Positions 1-7,707 of a DNA stretch of 64,000 nt are shown one piece after another. The DNA comes from Prevotella sp. (GTDB taxonomy: Bacteria > Bacteroidota > Bacteroidia > Bacteroidales > Bacteroidaceae): contig JAGBJJ010000009.1 of the NCBI GenBank assembly GCA_017934525.1, positions 19,743-83,742 of the forward strand, in the 5' to 3' direction. The notes under the pieces were generated by a model. The model had not been told where the DNA came from, did no database searches, and saw only the letters and a list, made by a program, of their open reading frames with translations. Made by a program: the position numbers and the translations under genes. Position 1 is the first letter of the stretch, and every line of letters begins with the position of its first letter.

Positions 1-2
1 AG

Positions 3-3000
3 CAGTTTGCACCCCAGGACCAGTCGACGGCCGACTGGTTTCAGGTGAAGGATATCGAGAGTGTCATATCGCTGAAGGCCGAGACCCACAACTTCCCCAC
101 CACCGTGGAACCCTTCAACGGTGCTGCCACGGGCACCGGCGGCGAGATACGCGACCGCATGGGCGGCGGCACGGGCTCATGGCCCATCGCCGGCACGGCT
201 GTCTACATGACGGCCTATCCGAGGTTGAGTGAAGGGTTGGAGCAGAAAGATGAAAGATGTGATTGCGCTCAGGACGGGGTTTCTGGCAGCAAGTCTAATC
301 AGACCTCTCATCTCGGAAGAGACTGGGAGAACATTCTCCCCGTGCGCAAGTGGCTCTACCAGACGCCCGAGCAGATTCTGATTAAGGCCTCGAACGGCGC
401 CAGCGACTTCGGTAACAAGTTCGGTCAGCCTCTCATCTGTGGCTCAGTCCTCACCTTCGAGCATCAGGAGCAGGGTTGCGGGTGTAGTGATTCTGTCGCG
501 CCCTCCTCTACCAAATACGCCTACGACAAGGTCATCATGCTGGCTGGTGGCGTGGGCTACGGCACCAAGCGCGACTGTCTGAAGAAGGAGCCTCAGCCGG
601 GCAACAAGGTGGTCGTAGTGGGTGGCGACAACTATCGCATCGGGCTCGGCGGCGGCAGCGTCTCGTCGGTTGACACCGGCCGCTATAGCAATGGCATCGA
701 GCTGAACGCCATCCAGCGTGCCAACCCCGAGATGCAGAAGCGTGCCTACAATCTGGTGCGTGCGCTCTGTGAAGGTGAGAATAATCCCGTCGTCTCAATC
801 CACGACCACGGCTCGGCAGGACATCTGAACTGTCTCAGCGAGCTCGTCGAGGAGTGTGGCGGACGCATTGATATGACGAAGCTGCCCATTGGCGACAAGA
901 CGCTCTCGGCGAAGGAAATCATTGCCAACGAGAGTCAGGAGCGCATGGGACTGCTCATCGACGAGAAGCATCTGGACCGCGTGCGCCGCATTGCCGAGCG
1001 CGAGCGTGCTCCGATGTATGTGGTGGGTGAGACCACCGGCGACGCCCATTTCTCCTTCGTGCAGGGCGACGGCGTGAAGCCCTTCGACCTCGACGTGGCG
1101 CAGATGTTCGGCCATTCGCCCAAGACCATCATGCGCGACGAGACCGTAGAGCGCCACTATGCCCCCGTTTCGTATTCCGGAGCCCCTGTCGCTCCCGCTC
1201 AGCCCGAGCTACTCCGCGAGTATATAGAGCGGGTGCTCCAGCTGGAGGCCGTGGCCTGCAAAGACTGGCTGACGAATAAGGTTGACCGCTCGGTGACGGG
1301 CAAGATTGCACGTCAGCAGTGTCAGGGCGAGCTGCAGCTGCCGCTGAGCGACTGCGGCGTGGTGGCCCTCGACTATCGCGGACGCAGCGGCATCGCTACG
1401 GCGCTGGGCCATGCCCCGCAGGCTGGATTGGCATCACCGGCCGCAGGCTCCATCCTTTCGGTGGCCGAGGCTCTCACCAATCTGGTGTGGGCACCGCTGG
1501 CGGGTGGTCTTGAGGGCGTGTCGCTGAGCGCCAACTGGATGTGGCCCTGCCGCTCGCAGAAGGGTGAAGACGCACGCCTCTATCAGGCCGTGAAGGCGCT
1601 GAGCGACTTCTGTTGCGACCTGGGTGTCAACGTGCCCACGGGCAAGGACTCGCTCTCGCTCTCGCAGCAGTATCCCGACGGTGAGAAGATTATCTCGCCG
1701 GGAACGGTCATCGTGTCGGCAGGTGCCGAGGTGAGCGACGTGAGGAAGGTGGTAAGCCCTGTGCTCGTCAACGATAAGCGTGCTTCGCTCTACCATATCG
1801 ACTTCTCATTCTGCGAGCAGCGTCTGGGCGGATCGGCCTTCGCACAGAGCCTGAACCATGTGGGCGATGATGTACCGACGGTGATGGATGCTGACTATTT
1901 CGCCGATGCTTTCGGTGCCGTGCAGGAACTCATTCGTCGCGGGTGGATTATGGCCGGACACGATATCTCGGCCGGCGGTCTCGTCACCTGTCTGCTTGAG
2001 ATGTGCTTCGCCAACACGCGCGGCGGCGTGCGCATCAACCTGCACGACCTCTGTGCCGACGGCGATATCGTGAAGACGCTCTTCGCCGAGAATCCCGGCG
2101 TGGTCGTCGAGGTGAGCGATGAGCATAAGGCCGACTTCAAGGAGTTCCTCGAAGACATGGGCGTCGGTTTTGCAAAGATTGGATATCCCGTCGAGGACGG
2201 CCGTATGCTCGTCATCAAGGCTGATGATCAGGAGTTGACCTTCGATATCGACCATCTGCGCGACGTGTGGTATAAGACCAGTTATCTGCTCGACCGCCGC
2301 CAGAGCTTCAATGGCAAGGCCGCCGAGCGCTACGCCAACTACAAGCAGCAGCCGGTGGAAATGAAGTTCCCGCGCGGCTTCCGCGGCACGCTGGCCCAGT
2401 ATGGGCTGACCGCCCGTCATCCTCTCGGACAGTCGGCGGCCAAGGCTGCCATCATACGCGAGAAGGGCACCAACGGCGAGCGCGAAATGGCCTATTCGCT
2501 CTATCTGGCTGGCTTCGACGTGAAGGATGTGACGATGACCGACCTCATCACTGGTCGTGAGACGCTCGACGACGTCCAGATGATTGTCTTCTGTGGCGGC
2601 TTCTCCAATAGCGACGTGCTTGGTTCGGCCAAGGGCTGGGCTGGCGCTTTCCTCTACAATCCCAAGGCTAAGGAGGCACTCGACCGCTTCTACAGCCGCA
2701 AGGATACGCTCTCACTCGGCATCTGCAACGGTTGTCAGCTCATGGTGGAGCTGGGCCTGTTAAATGAAAAGGGAGAAGTGAAGAGTGAGTCAGCGCTTCC
2801 CAAGATGCTGCACAACGACAGCCGTAAGTTCGAGAGCGGTTTCATCACGTTGCAGATTCCTGAGAACAAGAGCGTGATGTTCTCAACACTCAGCGGCACG
2901 AAACTTGGCATCTGGGTGGCCCACGGAGAAGGCAAGTTCTCGCTGCCCGGGGCTGAGAGTGACTATCATGTCATTGCGAAGTACAACCACCACGGCTATC

Positions 3001-3206
3001 CTGCCAACCCCAACGGCAGCGACTACGACGTGGCCGGCATCTGTTCGGCTGACGGCCGACATCTGGCCATGATGCCCCACCTGGAGCGTGCCATCTTCCC
3101 CTGGCAGTGCGGATGGTATCCGCTGGGTCGCCGCATGGATGAGGTGACACCGTGGATTGAAGCCTTCGTCAACGCAAGGAAGTGGATAGAGGGTGTTATG
3201 AATTGA
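3..3206 (+). CDS. purL: Phosphoribosylformylglycinamidine synthase, 5'-truncated by the window
   Basis: This enzyme converts FGAR, glutamine and ATP to FGAM in purine synthesis. The frame is open to the window edge, so the N-terminus is missing; the GTG at 45 is an internal Val codon, not a start. The visible part has the synthetase core (AETHNFPTTVEPFNGAATG near the beginning, GKDSLSLS in the second half) and a C-terminal class I amidotransferase domain with the nucleophile Cys in GICNGCQLM and the terminal PHLERAIFPWQ block. It is therefore the large single-chain form. Two in-frame stretches, around 225-330 and 470-512, look longer and less conserved than I remember for Bacteroidales PurL (see findings). 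The stop lies 5 nt before the next start, so the transporter genes are probably cotranscribed. Confidence 0.97.
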   Translation, partial: QFAPQDQSTADWFQVKDIESVISLKAETHNFPTTVEPFNGAATGTGGEIRDRMGGGTGSWPIAGTAVYMTAYPRLSEGLEQKDERCDCAQDGVSGSKSNQTSHLGRDWENILPVRKWLYQTPEQILIKASNGASDFGNKFGQPLICGSVLTFEHQEQGCGCSDSVAPSSTKYAYDKVIMLAGGVGYGTKRDCLKKEPQPGNKVVVVGGDNYRIGLGGGSVSSVDTGRYSNGIELNAIQRANPEMQKRAYNLVRALCEGENNPVVSIHDHGSAGHLNCLSELVEECGGRIDMTKLPIGDKTLSAKEIIANESQERMGLLIDEKHLDRVRRIAERERAPMYVVGETTGDAHFSFVQGDGVKPFDLDVAQMFGHSPKTIMRDETVERHYAPVSYSGAPVAPAQPELLREYIERVLQLEAVACKDWLTNKVDRSVTGKIARQQCQGELQLPLSDCGVVALDYRGRSGIATALGHAPQAGLASPAAGSILSVAEALTNLVWAPLAGGLEGVSLSANWMWPCRSQKGEDARLYQAVKALSDFCCDLGVNVPTGKDSLSLSQQYPDGEKIISPGTVIVSAGAEVSDVRKVVSPVLVNDKRASLYHIDFSFCEQRLGGSAFAQSLNHVGDDVPTVMDADYFADAFGAVQELIRRGWIMAGHDISAGGLVTCLLEMCFANTRGGVRINLHDLCADGDIVKTLFAENPGVVVEVSDEHKADFKEFLEDMGVGFAKIGYPVEDGRMLVIKADDQELTFDIDHLRDVWYKTSYLLDRRQSFNGKAAERYANYKQQPVEMKFPRGFRGTLAQYGLTARHPLGQSAAKAAIIREKGTNGEREMAYSLYLAGFDVKDVTMTDLITGRETLDDVQMIVFCGGFSNSDVLGSAKGWAGAFLYNPKAKEALDRFYSRKDTLSLGICNGCQLMVELGLLNEKGEVKSESALPKMLHNDSRKFESGFITLQIPENKSVMFSTLSGTKLGIWVAHGEGKFSLPGAESDYHVIAKYNHHGYPANPNGSDYDVAGICSADGRHLAMMPHLERAIFPWQCGWYPLGRRMDEVTPWIEAFVNARKWIEGVMN

Positions 3207-3211
3207 GAACT

Positions 3212-3748
3212 ATGTACTATGAACTCATAAAGACCTTCTTCAAGATTGGCATGTTCACCCTGGGCGGCGGATATGCCATGATACCCATGATTGAGGCTGA
3301 GGTGGTAGACAAGCACCGCTGGATCAGCAAGGAAGAGTTTCTCGACCTCATTGCCATTGCCCAGAGCTGCCCTGGCGTGTTTGCCATCAACGTCAGCACC
3401 TTCATAGGCTATAAGCTGCGCAAGGTGAGGGGAGCGCTGGCCTGTGCCGTGGGCACGGCCCTGCCGTCGTTCCTCATCATTCTCCTCATTGCCATGTTCT
3501 TCCATCAGTTCAAGGACAATCCTGTAGTGGCTGCCATCTTCCGTGGCATTCGTCCGGCAGTGGTTGCCTTGATAGCTGTGCCCACCTTCAACCTGGCCCG
3601 CTCGGCTAAGCTGTCGTGGGCCAACTGCTGGATTCCCATCGGTGGCGCGCTGCTCATCTGGCTGCTGGGTGTTTCGCCTATCTTCATCATCCTGCTGGCC
3701 GGCATCGGGGGCTATGTTTATGGAACCTATATAAAACCGACTGAATGA
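3212..3748 (+). CDS. Chromate transporter family protein, first half-size subunit
   Basis: This is a 178-residue member of the CHR (chromate ion transporter) family in its short, single-domain form. It has the family signature GGGYAMIPMIEAEVV close to the N-terminus, the QSCPGVFAINVSTFIGYKLR stretch, and several hydrophobic helices, as expected for an inner-membrane protein. I start it at the ATG at 3212, because the longer reading from 3182 would overlap purL and only adds a polar tail. Its stop overlaps the next start (ATGA), and the next gene encodes the partner half. Short CHR proteins normally work as such pairs. Chromate is the family name only; the natural substrate here is unknown. 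Confidence 0.93.
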   Translation: MYYELIKTFFKIGMFTLGGGYAMIPMIEAEVVDKHRWISKEEFLDLIAIAQSCPGVFAINVSTFIGYKLRKVRGALACAVGTALPSFLIILLIAMFFHQFKDNPVVAAIFRGIRPAVVALIAVPTFNLARSAKLSWANCWIPIGGALLIWLLGVSPIFIILLAGIGGYVYGTYIKPTE

Positions 3749-4320
3749 TTTACCTCTATCTGTTTATCACCTTCTTTGAAATCGGCATCTTCGGTTTTGG
3801 TGGCGGCTACGGCATGTTGTCGCTCATTCAGCACGAGACGGTGGAACACTGGCACTGGCTGACGTCGGCCGAGTTCACCGACATCGTGGCCATCAGCCAA
3901 ATGACGCCCGGTCCCATCGGCATCAACTCGGCCACCTACTGCGGCTATGAAGCTGTGAAGAATGCCGGCTACGGTATGGGCATGTCGGTGCTTGGCTCGC
4001 TGGTGGCCACGTTTGCGCTGGTGCTCCCCACGTTTATCCTCATGATACTTATCAGTCGTCTGTTCATGAAATATATGAAGACGCAGGCCGTACAGTCGGT
4101 GTTCAGTGGACTTCGCCCTGCCGTCGTCGGCCTGTTGGCCGCTGCCACGCTGCTACTCTGCACGAAGGACAACTTTTCGTCGCCCTCGGAAAACGGCTGG
4201 CAATTCTGGATCAGCGTCTTCATCTTCATGGCAACGTTCGTTGGTACGAAACTGTTCAAGATAAATCCTATCAAGATGATACTGATGGCCGGCTTTGCCG
4301 GATTGCTCTTACTTTATTGA
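3745..4320 (+). CDS. Chromate transporter family protein, second half-size subunit
   Basis: This is the 191-residue partner of the preceding gene, with the same fold: FGFGGGYGMLSLIQHE at the N-terminus, SQMTPGPIGINSATYCGY, then hydrophobic helices up to the C-terminus. The ATGA overlap implies translational coupling and equal amounts of both subunits. The two proteins are diverged copies, not a recent duplication, since they share signatures and little else. The stop is followed by a 9 nt gap to a secreted GH43 gene, which may be read through from this operon because no terminator is visible. Confidence 0.93.
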   Translation: MIYLYLFITFFEIGIFGFGGGYGMLSLIQHETVEHWHWLTSAEFTDIVAISQMTPGPIGINSATYCGYEAVKNAGYGMGMSVLGSLVATFALVLPTFILMILISRLFMKYMKTQAVQSVFSGLRPAVVGLLAAATLLLCTKDNFSSPSENGWQFWISVFIFMATFVGTKLFKINPIKMILMAGFAGLLLLY

Positions 4321-4329
4321 AAATATAAG

Positions 4330-5400
4330 ATGATGACACAAAAACTTCTGACTTTTCTTTTCTGTGCGGCAGTCTGTATGCCGGGCAGTACGCAGCCTGG
4401 CCGCCAGCACCATCGGCGCATGGCCTTTGCCACTGACACCGTGATGGTGCATGATCCCGTCATGGCCTTCGAACAAGGCACTTATTATCTGCTATCCACT
4501 GGCATAGGCCTGCAGTGGGCTACCTCAAAAGACCGCAAGACGTGGATAGTACAACCCTCTCCCTTCATCGAGCATATTCCCGCATGGACACGCGACAGCG
4601 TGCCCGGCTTCAGCAATCATGTGTGGGCGCCCGACGTCATTCGCTGGCACGACTGCTGGTGGCTGGCCTACAGTTGCTCCACCTTTGGCAAGAATACATC
4701 AGCTATAGGACTGATGACTGCCGACAGGCTGAACGGCGAGTGGACTGATCGTGGCTGTCTGGTGGCTTCGAGAGAGCATCGCGACGACTGGAACGCCATC
4801 GACCCCTGCTTCGTGGTTGACGACAATGACCAGCTCTGGCTTGCCTGGGGCTCCTTTTGGGATGGCATACAGATGGCAAAAATAAAGCGTGAAGAGTTAG
4901 GTGTTGGGAGACTTGAAGACGCAGCGACCCCAAACGCCTCACCCCTCGTAGCCAACTCACAGAAGACCATCGCCCGCCGCTATCGGAGCGGCGACCCTGA
5001 GGCAGTCGAGAACCCCACCTCGAAATATGCGGGACGCAACGCCATCGAGGCGCCTTTCATCATGAAGCACGGCGAGTGGTACTACCTCTTTGTGTCGTGG
5101 GACTACTGCTGCCGGGGCGTCAAGAGTAACTATCGCGTGGCCGTAGGCCGTTCGCACTCTGTCGACGGTCCCTATCTCGACCGCGACGGGCGCGACATGT
5201 GCGACGGCGGGGGTACGCTCCTTCTGGAAGGCGACAAAACGGAGTTTGAGGCTGTCGGCCATTGTGCTGCCTATGACTTGCCATCGGGCGAGTCGGTGTT
5301 TATCTGCCACGGCTACAGCACACGTCTCGACGGACAGGCTGTGCTTATACAGCGCACCATCGACTGGACCGACGACGGCTGGCCCATGCTGAATGAGTAA
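4330..5400 (+). CDS. Secreted GH43 glycosidase, arabinan endo-1,5-alpha-L-arabinosidase-like
   Basis: This 356-residue five-bladed beta-propeller enzyme probably hydrolyses alpha-1,5-arabinan from pectin side chains. The three catalytic acidic residues of GH43 are visible: Asp in VMVHDPVMAF (general base), Asp in NAIDPCFVVDD (pKa modulator) and Glu in RNAIEAPFI (general acid). His in AVGHCAAY fits the propeller-centre histidine. WAPDVIRW and LAWGSFWDGIQ are typical of the AbnA-like subfamilies. A hydrophobic N-terminus suggests export. An in-frame segment at about 4888-4960 (around residues 187-210, GVGRLEDAATPNASPL) sits between LAWGSFWDGIQ and NAIEAPF and looks non-conserved. Exact substrate preference is inference. 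Confidence 0.9.
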   Translation: MMTQKLLTFLFCAAVCMPGSTQPGRQHHRRMAFATDTVMVHDPVMAFEQGTYYLLSTGIGLQWATSKDRKTWIVQPSPFIEHIPAWTRDSVPGFSNHVWAPDVIRWHDCWWLAYSCSTFGKNTSAIGLMTADRLNGEWTDRGCLVASREHRDDWNAIDPCFVVDDNDQLWLAWGSFWDGIQMAKIKREELGVGRLEDAATPNASPLVANSQKTIARRYRSGDPEAVENPTSKYAGRNAIEAPFIMKHGEWYYLFVSWDYCCRGVKSNYRVAVGRSHSVDGPYLDRDGRDMCDGGGTLLLEGDKTEFEAVGHCAAYDLPSGESVFICHGYSTRLDGQAVLIQRTIDWTDDGWPMLNE

Positions 5401-5459
5401 ATTTGCTTAAATATTGCTAATAAGACTTCACTTCTTATGGTTTTTAGCCGTCATATCAT

Positions 5460-5467
5460 TATATTTG
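5460..5467 (+). promoter_or_regulatory. Probable -7 box for the OmpA-type lipoprotein gene
   Basis: TATATTTG followed by CACC fits the Bacteroidales sigma-ABfr -7 consensus TAnnTTTG. It lies 31 nt upstream of the ATG in an AT-rich 98 bp gap. The -33 element is weak, with no clear TTTG at 19-21 nt. Confidence 0.6.
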
Positions 5468-5498
5468 CACCCGAATTAATACATAAAACCAACAGATT

Positions 5499-6356
5499 AT
5501 GAGAACAAACAATGCATTTATAACCGCTGCTGTAGCAGTGCTGTTGATGAGCAGCTGCGCCAGCAAGAAAGAACTGGTGAGCTGTCAGGACGAGAACAAG
5601 GCGCTGAGTAGCAAGCTGATGTCGACCAAGGAAGACCTGGCAGGCAAGAATGCCCGCATCGCCAGCCTCGAGGAGCAGCTGAAGGCCCAGCAGGCAGCCC
5701 TTTCTGCACAGGAGCAGAAATATGCTCGTCTGCAGGAAAGCCTCGACAAGAGTCTCACTAATGCCTCGCAGAACAATATCTCGATTGAGAAACTCGTCGA
5801 CCAGATTAACGAGTCGAACCAGTACATACGCCATCTGGTGGAGGTGAAGTCGAAGAGCGATTCGCTCAACATGGTGCTCAGCAACAACCTCACCCGCTCG
5901 CTCTCGAAGGAGGAGCTCAAGGAGGTCGACGTGCAGGTGCTGAAGGGTGTGGTCTATATCTCGCTGGCCGACAACATGCTCTACAAGAGCGGCTCCTACG
6001 AAATCAACGACCGTGCTGCCGAGACGCTCTCGAAGATTGCTAAGATTATCAAAGACTATAAGGACTACGACGTGCTCATCGAGGGTAACACCGACAACGT
6101 GCCCATTTCGCGCGAGAATATCCGTAACAACTGGGACCTCTCCTGTCTGCGCGCCTCGAGCGTGGTGCAGGCCCTGCAGACGAAGTATGGCGTTGACCCG
6201 AAGCGCCTCACTGCCGGCGGCCGCGGCGAATATAACCCCCTGCAGTCGAACGACACCGAACTGGGCAAGCAGCGCAACCGTCGCACCCAGATTATCATCA
6301 CGCCGAAGCTCGATGAGTTTATGGAGCTCATCGGCGAGGCCCCAGAAGCGAACTGA
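5499..6356 (+). CDS. OmpA-family peptidoglycan-binding lipoprotein with long coiled coil
   Basis: This is a 285-residue lipoprotein. The signal peptide ends in the lipobox LLMSSC at about residue 20. It is followed by a charged, heptad-rich region (about residues 25-130, many Glu/Lys/Gln/Leu) that should form a long coiled coil. The C-terminal OmpA-like domain (about 145-280) carries IEGNTDNVPISR, NWDLSCLRASSVVQAL and QRNRRTQIIITP, the residues that grip diaminopimelate in peptidoglycan. It probably tethers the outer membrane to the wall. It has its own promoter and a strong terminator, so it is monocistronic. Confidence 0.92.
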   Translation: MRTNNAFITAAVAVLLMSSCASKKELVSCQDENKALSSKLMSTKEDLAGKNARIASLEEQLKAQQAALSAQEQKYARLQESLDKSLTNASQNNISIEKLVDQINESNQYIRHLVEVKSKSDSLNMVLSNNLTRSLSKEELKEVDVQVLKGVVYISLADNMLYKSGSYEINDRAAETLSKIAKIIKDYKDYDVLIEGNTDNVPISRENIRNNWDLSCLRASSVVQALQTKYGVDPKRLTAGGRGEYNPLQSNDTELGKQRNRRTQIIITPKLDEFMELIGEAPEAN

Positions 6357-6372
6357 TAGGAACTCTCTCCAA

Positions 6373-6397
6373 CCCCCTCCAAAGCGAGGGGGCTTTT
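6373..6397 (+). terminator. Rho-independent terminator after the OmpA-type gene
   Basis: A 7 bp GC stem (CCCCCTC / GAGGGGG, 6373-6379 and 6386-6392) with a 6 nt loop is followed by CTTTTT, 17 nt after the stop codon. Confidence 0.8.
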
Positions 6398-6528
6398 TGG
6401 TTTCATGTCGAAGTTCCGGTTGCACTCATACCTTCCCCAGAAGCCTGTCTTCCTTTCAGACAGACGTGCAGACTGGCGTGCATGAAGGCGCTTGCTATGG
6501 CATTTTATATACTACATAAAACTTCTCT

Positions 6529-7578
6529 ATGATGAAAAAACTACTTCTTTTGGCAGCCATGGGCTGCGCTGTGGGAGCACAGGGCCAGAACATGGTGAAG
6601 GGCGACTACGGCTATCTCTACTGTCACATGAGTGATCGCGGCGAGTTTACCGCCTATGCCCTCAGTCGCGACGGCTATCACTACGAAGACCTGCTTGACG
6701 GCGAGGCCGTGATGGACCCGCAGGAGCATGCCCGCATTGAAGGCGGGCAGCGCGACGCCTATATCACCCGCAGCTATGACGGGCGCGGCTATGTGATGGT
6801 GACCACCGACATGTGTGTGGCTAAGTCGCACGTGTGGGACAACTACGGCATCGACCTGCTCCGCAGCGACGACCTCATCCACTGGCAGTCGGTGACGTTC
6901 GACTACCGTCTGGGACCGCAGATATTCTGCGACCCGCAGTCGCCCAGCGTCTACCGCGACTGGTCGACCATCAACCGCGTGTGGGCCCCGCAGATTTTTT
7001 GGGACCCCAACTATCGCTGGCCCGACGGCGAGTGGGGCGGATATATGATTTACTACTCCATGCTCAACCGCCAGGAGGAGGCCTACGACCGCATGTACTA
7101 CAGCTATGCCGACAAGTCGTTCACGCGGCTGACGCAGCCCCGTCTGCTCTTCGACTGGGGCTATGCCACCATCGATGCCGACATCAATCTGCTCAACGAC
7201 GGCCTCTACCACATGCTCATCAAGAAAGAGGGTGGGCACCCCGGCATCTACACCGCCACCTCGAAGCATCTCACCCACGGCTGGGGGGAGCCGGTGGAAG
7301 ACGACTACGTCTCGTTTGAAGGACGTAAGAACTGCGAGGGCAGCAGTGCCTTCCAGCTCATCGGCGACTCGACGTGGCGCGTGGCCTACATACAGTATAG
7401 CGACAGCCCCAAGCACTACCGTATCTGCAAGGCCGACGAGCACCTGCGGGGCTTTCATGACCCTGTAGACATAGAGGGCGTCACGGCACCGCAGCATGGC
7501 TCGTTTATGCGGCTGACGAAGAAGGAGTATCGCCGGTTGCAGAAGTGGAGCCGCCGGATGACCGCCGCCCGCCGCTGA
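6529..7578 (+). CDS. Secreted GH43-like glycosidase
   Basis: This 349-residue protein has an N-terminal signal peptide (LLLLAAMGCAVGAQGQ) and a single beta-propeller domain of the GH43 type. Likely catalytic residues are Asp in GGQRDAYITRSYDG, Asp in ATIDADINLL and Glu in KNCEGSSAFQL. The order and spacing match a GH43 propeller, but the motifs differ from the arabinanase at 4330, so this is a different subfamily with unassigned specificity (arabinofuranosidase or galactosidase activity is possible). INRVWAPQIFWDP corresponds to the conserved WAP blade. The upstream gap after the OmpA-type terminator has no clear promoter box. A very strong hairpin lies 30 nt past the stop. Confidence 0.82.
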   Translation: MMKKLLLLAAMGCAVGAQGQNMVKGDYGYLYCHMSDRGEFTAYALSRDGYHYEDLLDGEAVMDPQEHARIEGGQRDAYITRSYDGRGYVMVTTDMCVAKSHVWDNYGIDLLRSDDLIHWQSVTFDYRLGPQIFCDPQSPSVYRDWSTINRVWAPQIFWDPNYRWPDGEWGGYMIYYSMLNRQEEAYDRMYYSYADKSFTRLTQPRLLFDWGYATIDADINLLNDGLYHMLIKKEGGHPGIYTATSKHLTHGWGEPVEDDYVSFEGRKNCEGSSAFQLIGDSTWRVAYIQYSDSPKHYRICKADEHLRGFHDPVDIEGVTAPQHGSFMRLTKKEYRRLQKWSRRMTAARR

Positions 7579-7607
7579 CAGAAGTTTACTCTGTGTCTGT
7601 CTTTTTG

Positions 7608-7662
7608 ATATAGACGCATGAAAGCCATGGCAGAGGTAGCCATGGCTTTCATGCGTCTATAT
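7608..7662. repeat. Perfect 23-bp inverted repeat between convergent genes
   Basis: The arms 7608-7630 and 7640-7662 are exact reverse complements (core GCATGAAAGCCATGG) around a 9 nt loop (7631-7639). It lies between the ends of the plus-strand GH43-like gene and the minus-strand GH2 gene, so it probably acts as a shared terminator. A T-rich stretch follows only weakly on either side. The length and perfection are unusual for a terminator. Confidence 0.85.
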
Positions 7663-7707
7663 ATTTGCCTTCTTATGCAGACGGGCCCCTTCTGGCAAAG
7701 ACCATGT

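Noticed and set aside
45-47. GTG at 45 as the purL start
   Set aside because: The frame is open and PurL-like (QFAPQDQSTADWFQ) back to the first bases of the window, so the gene continues upstream.
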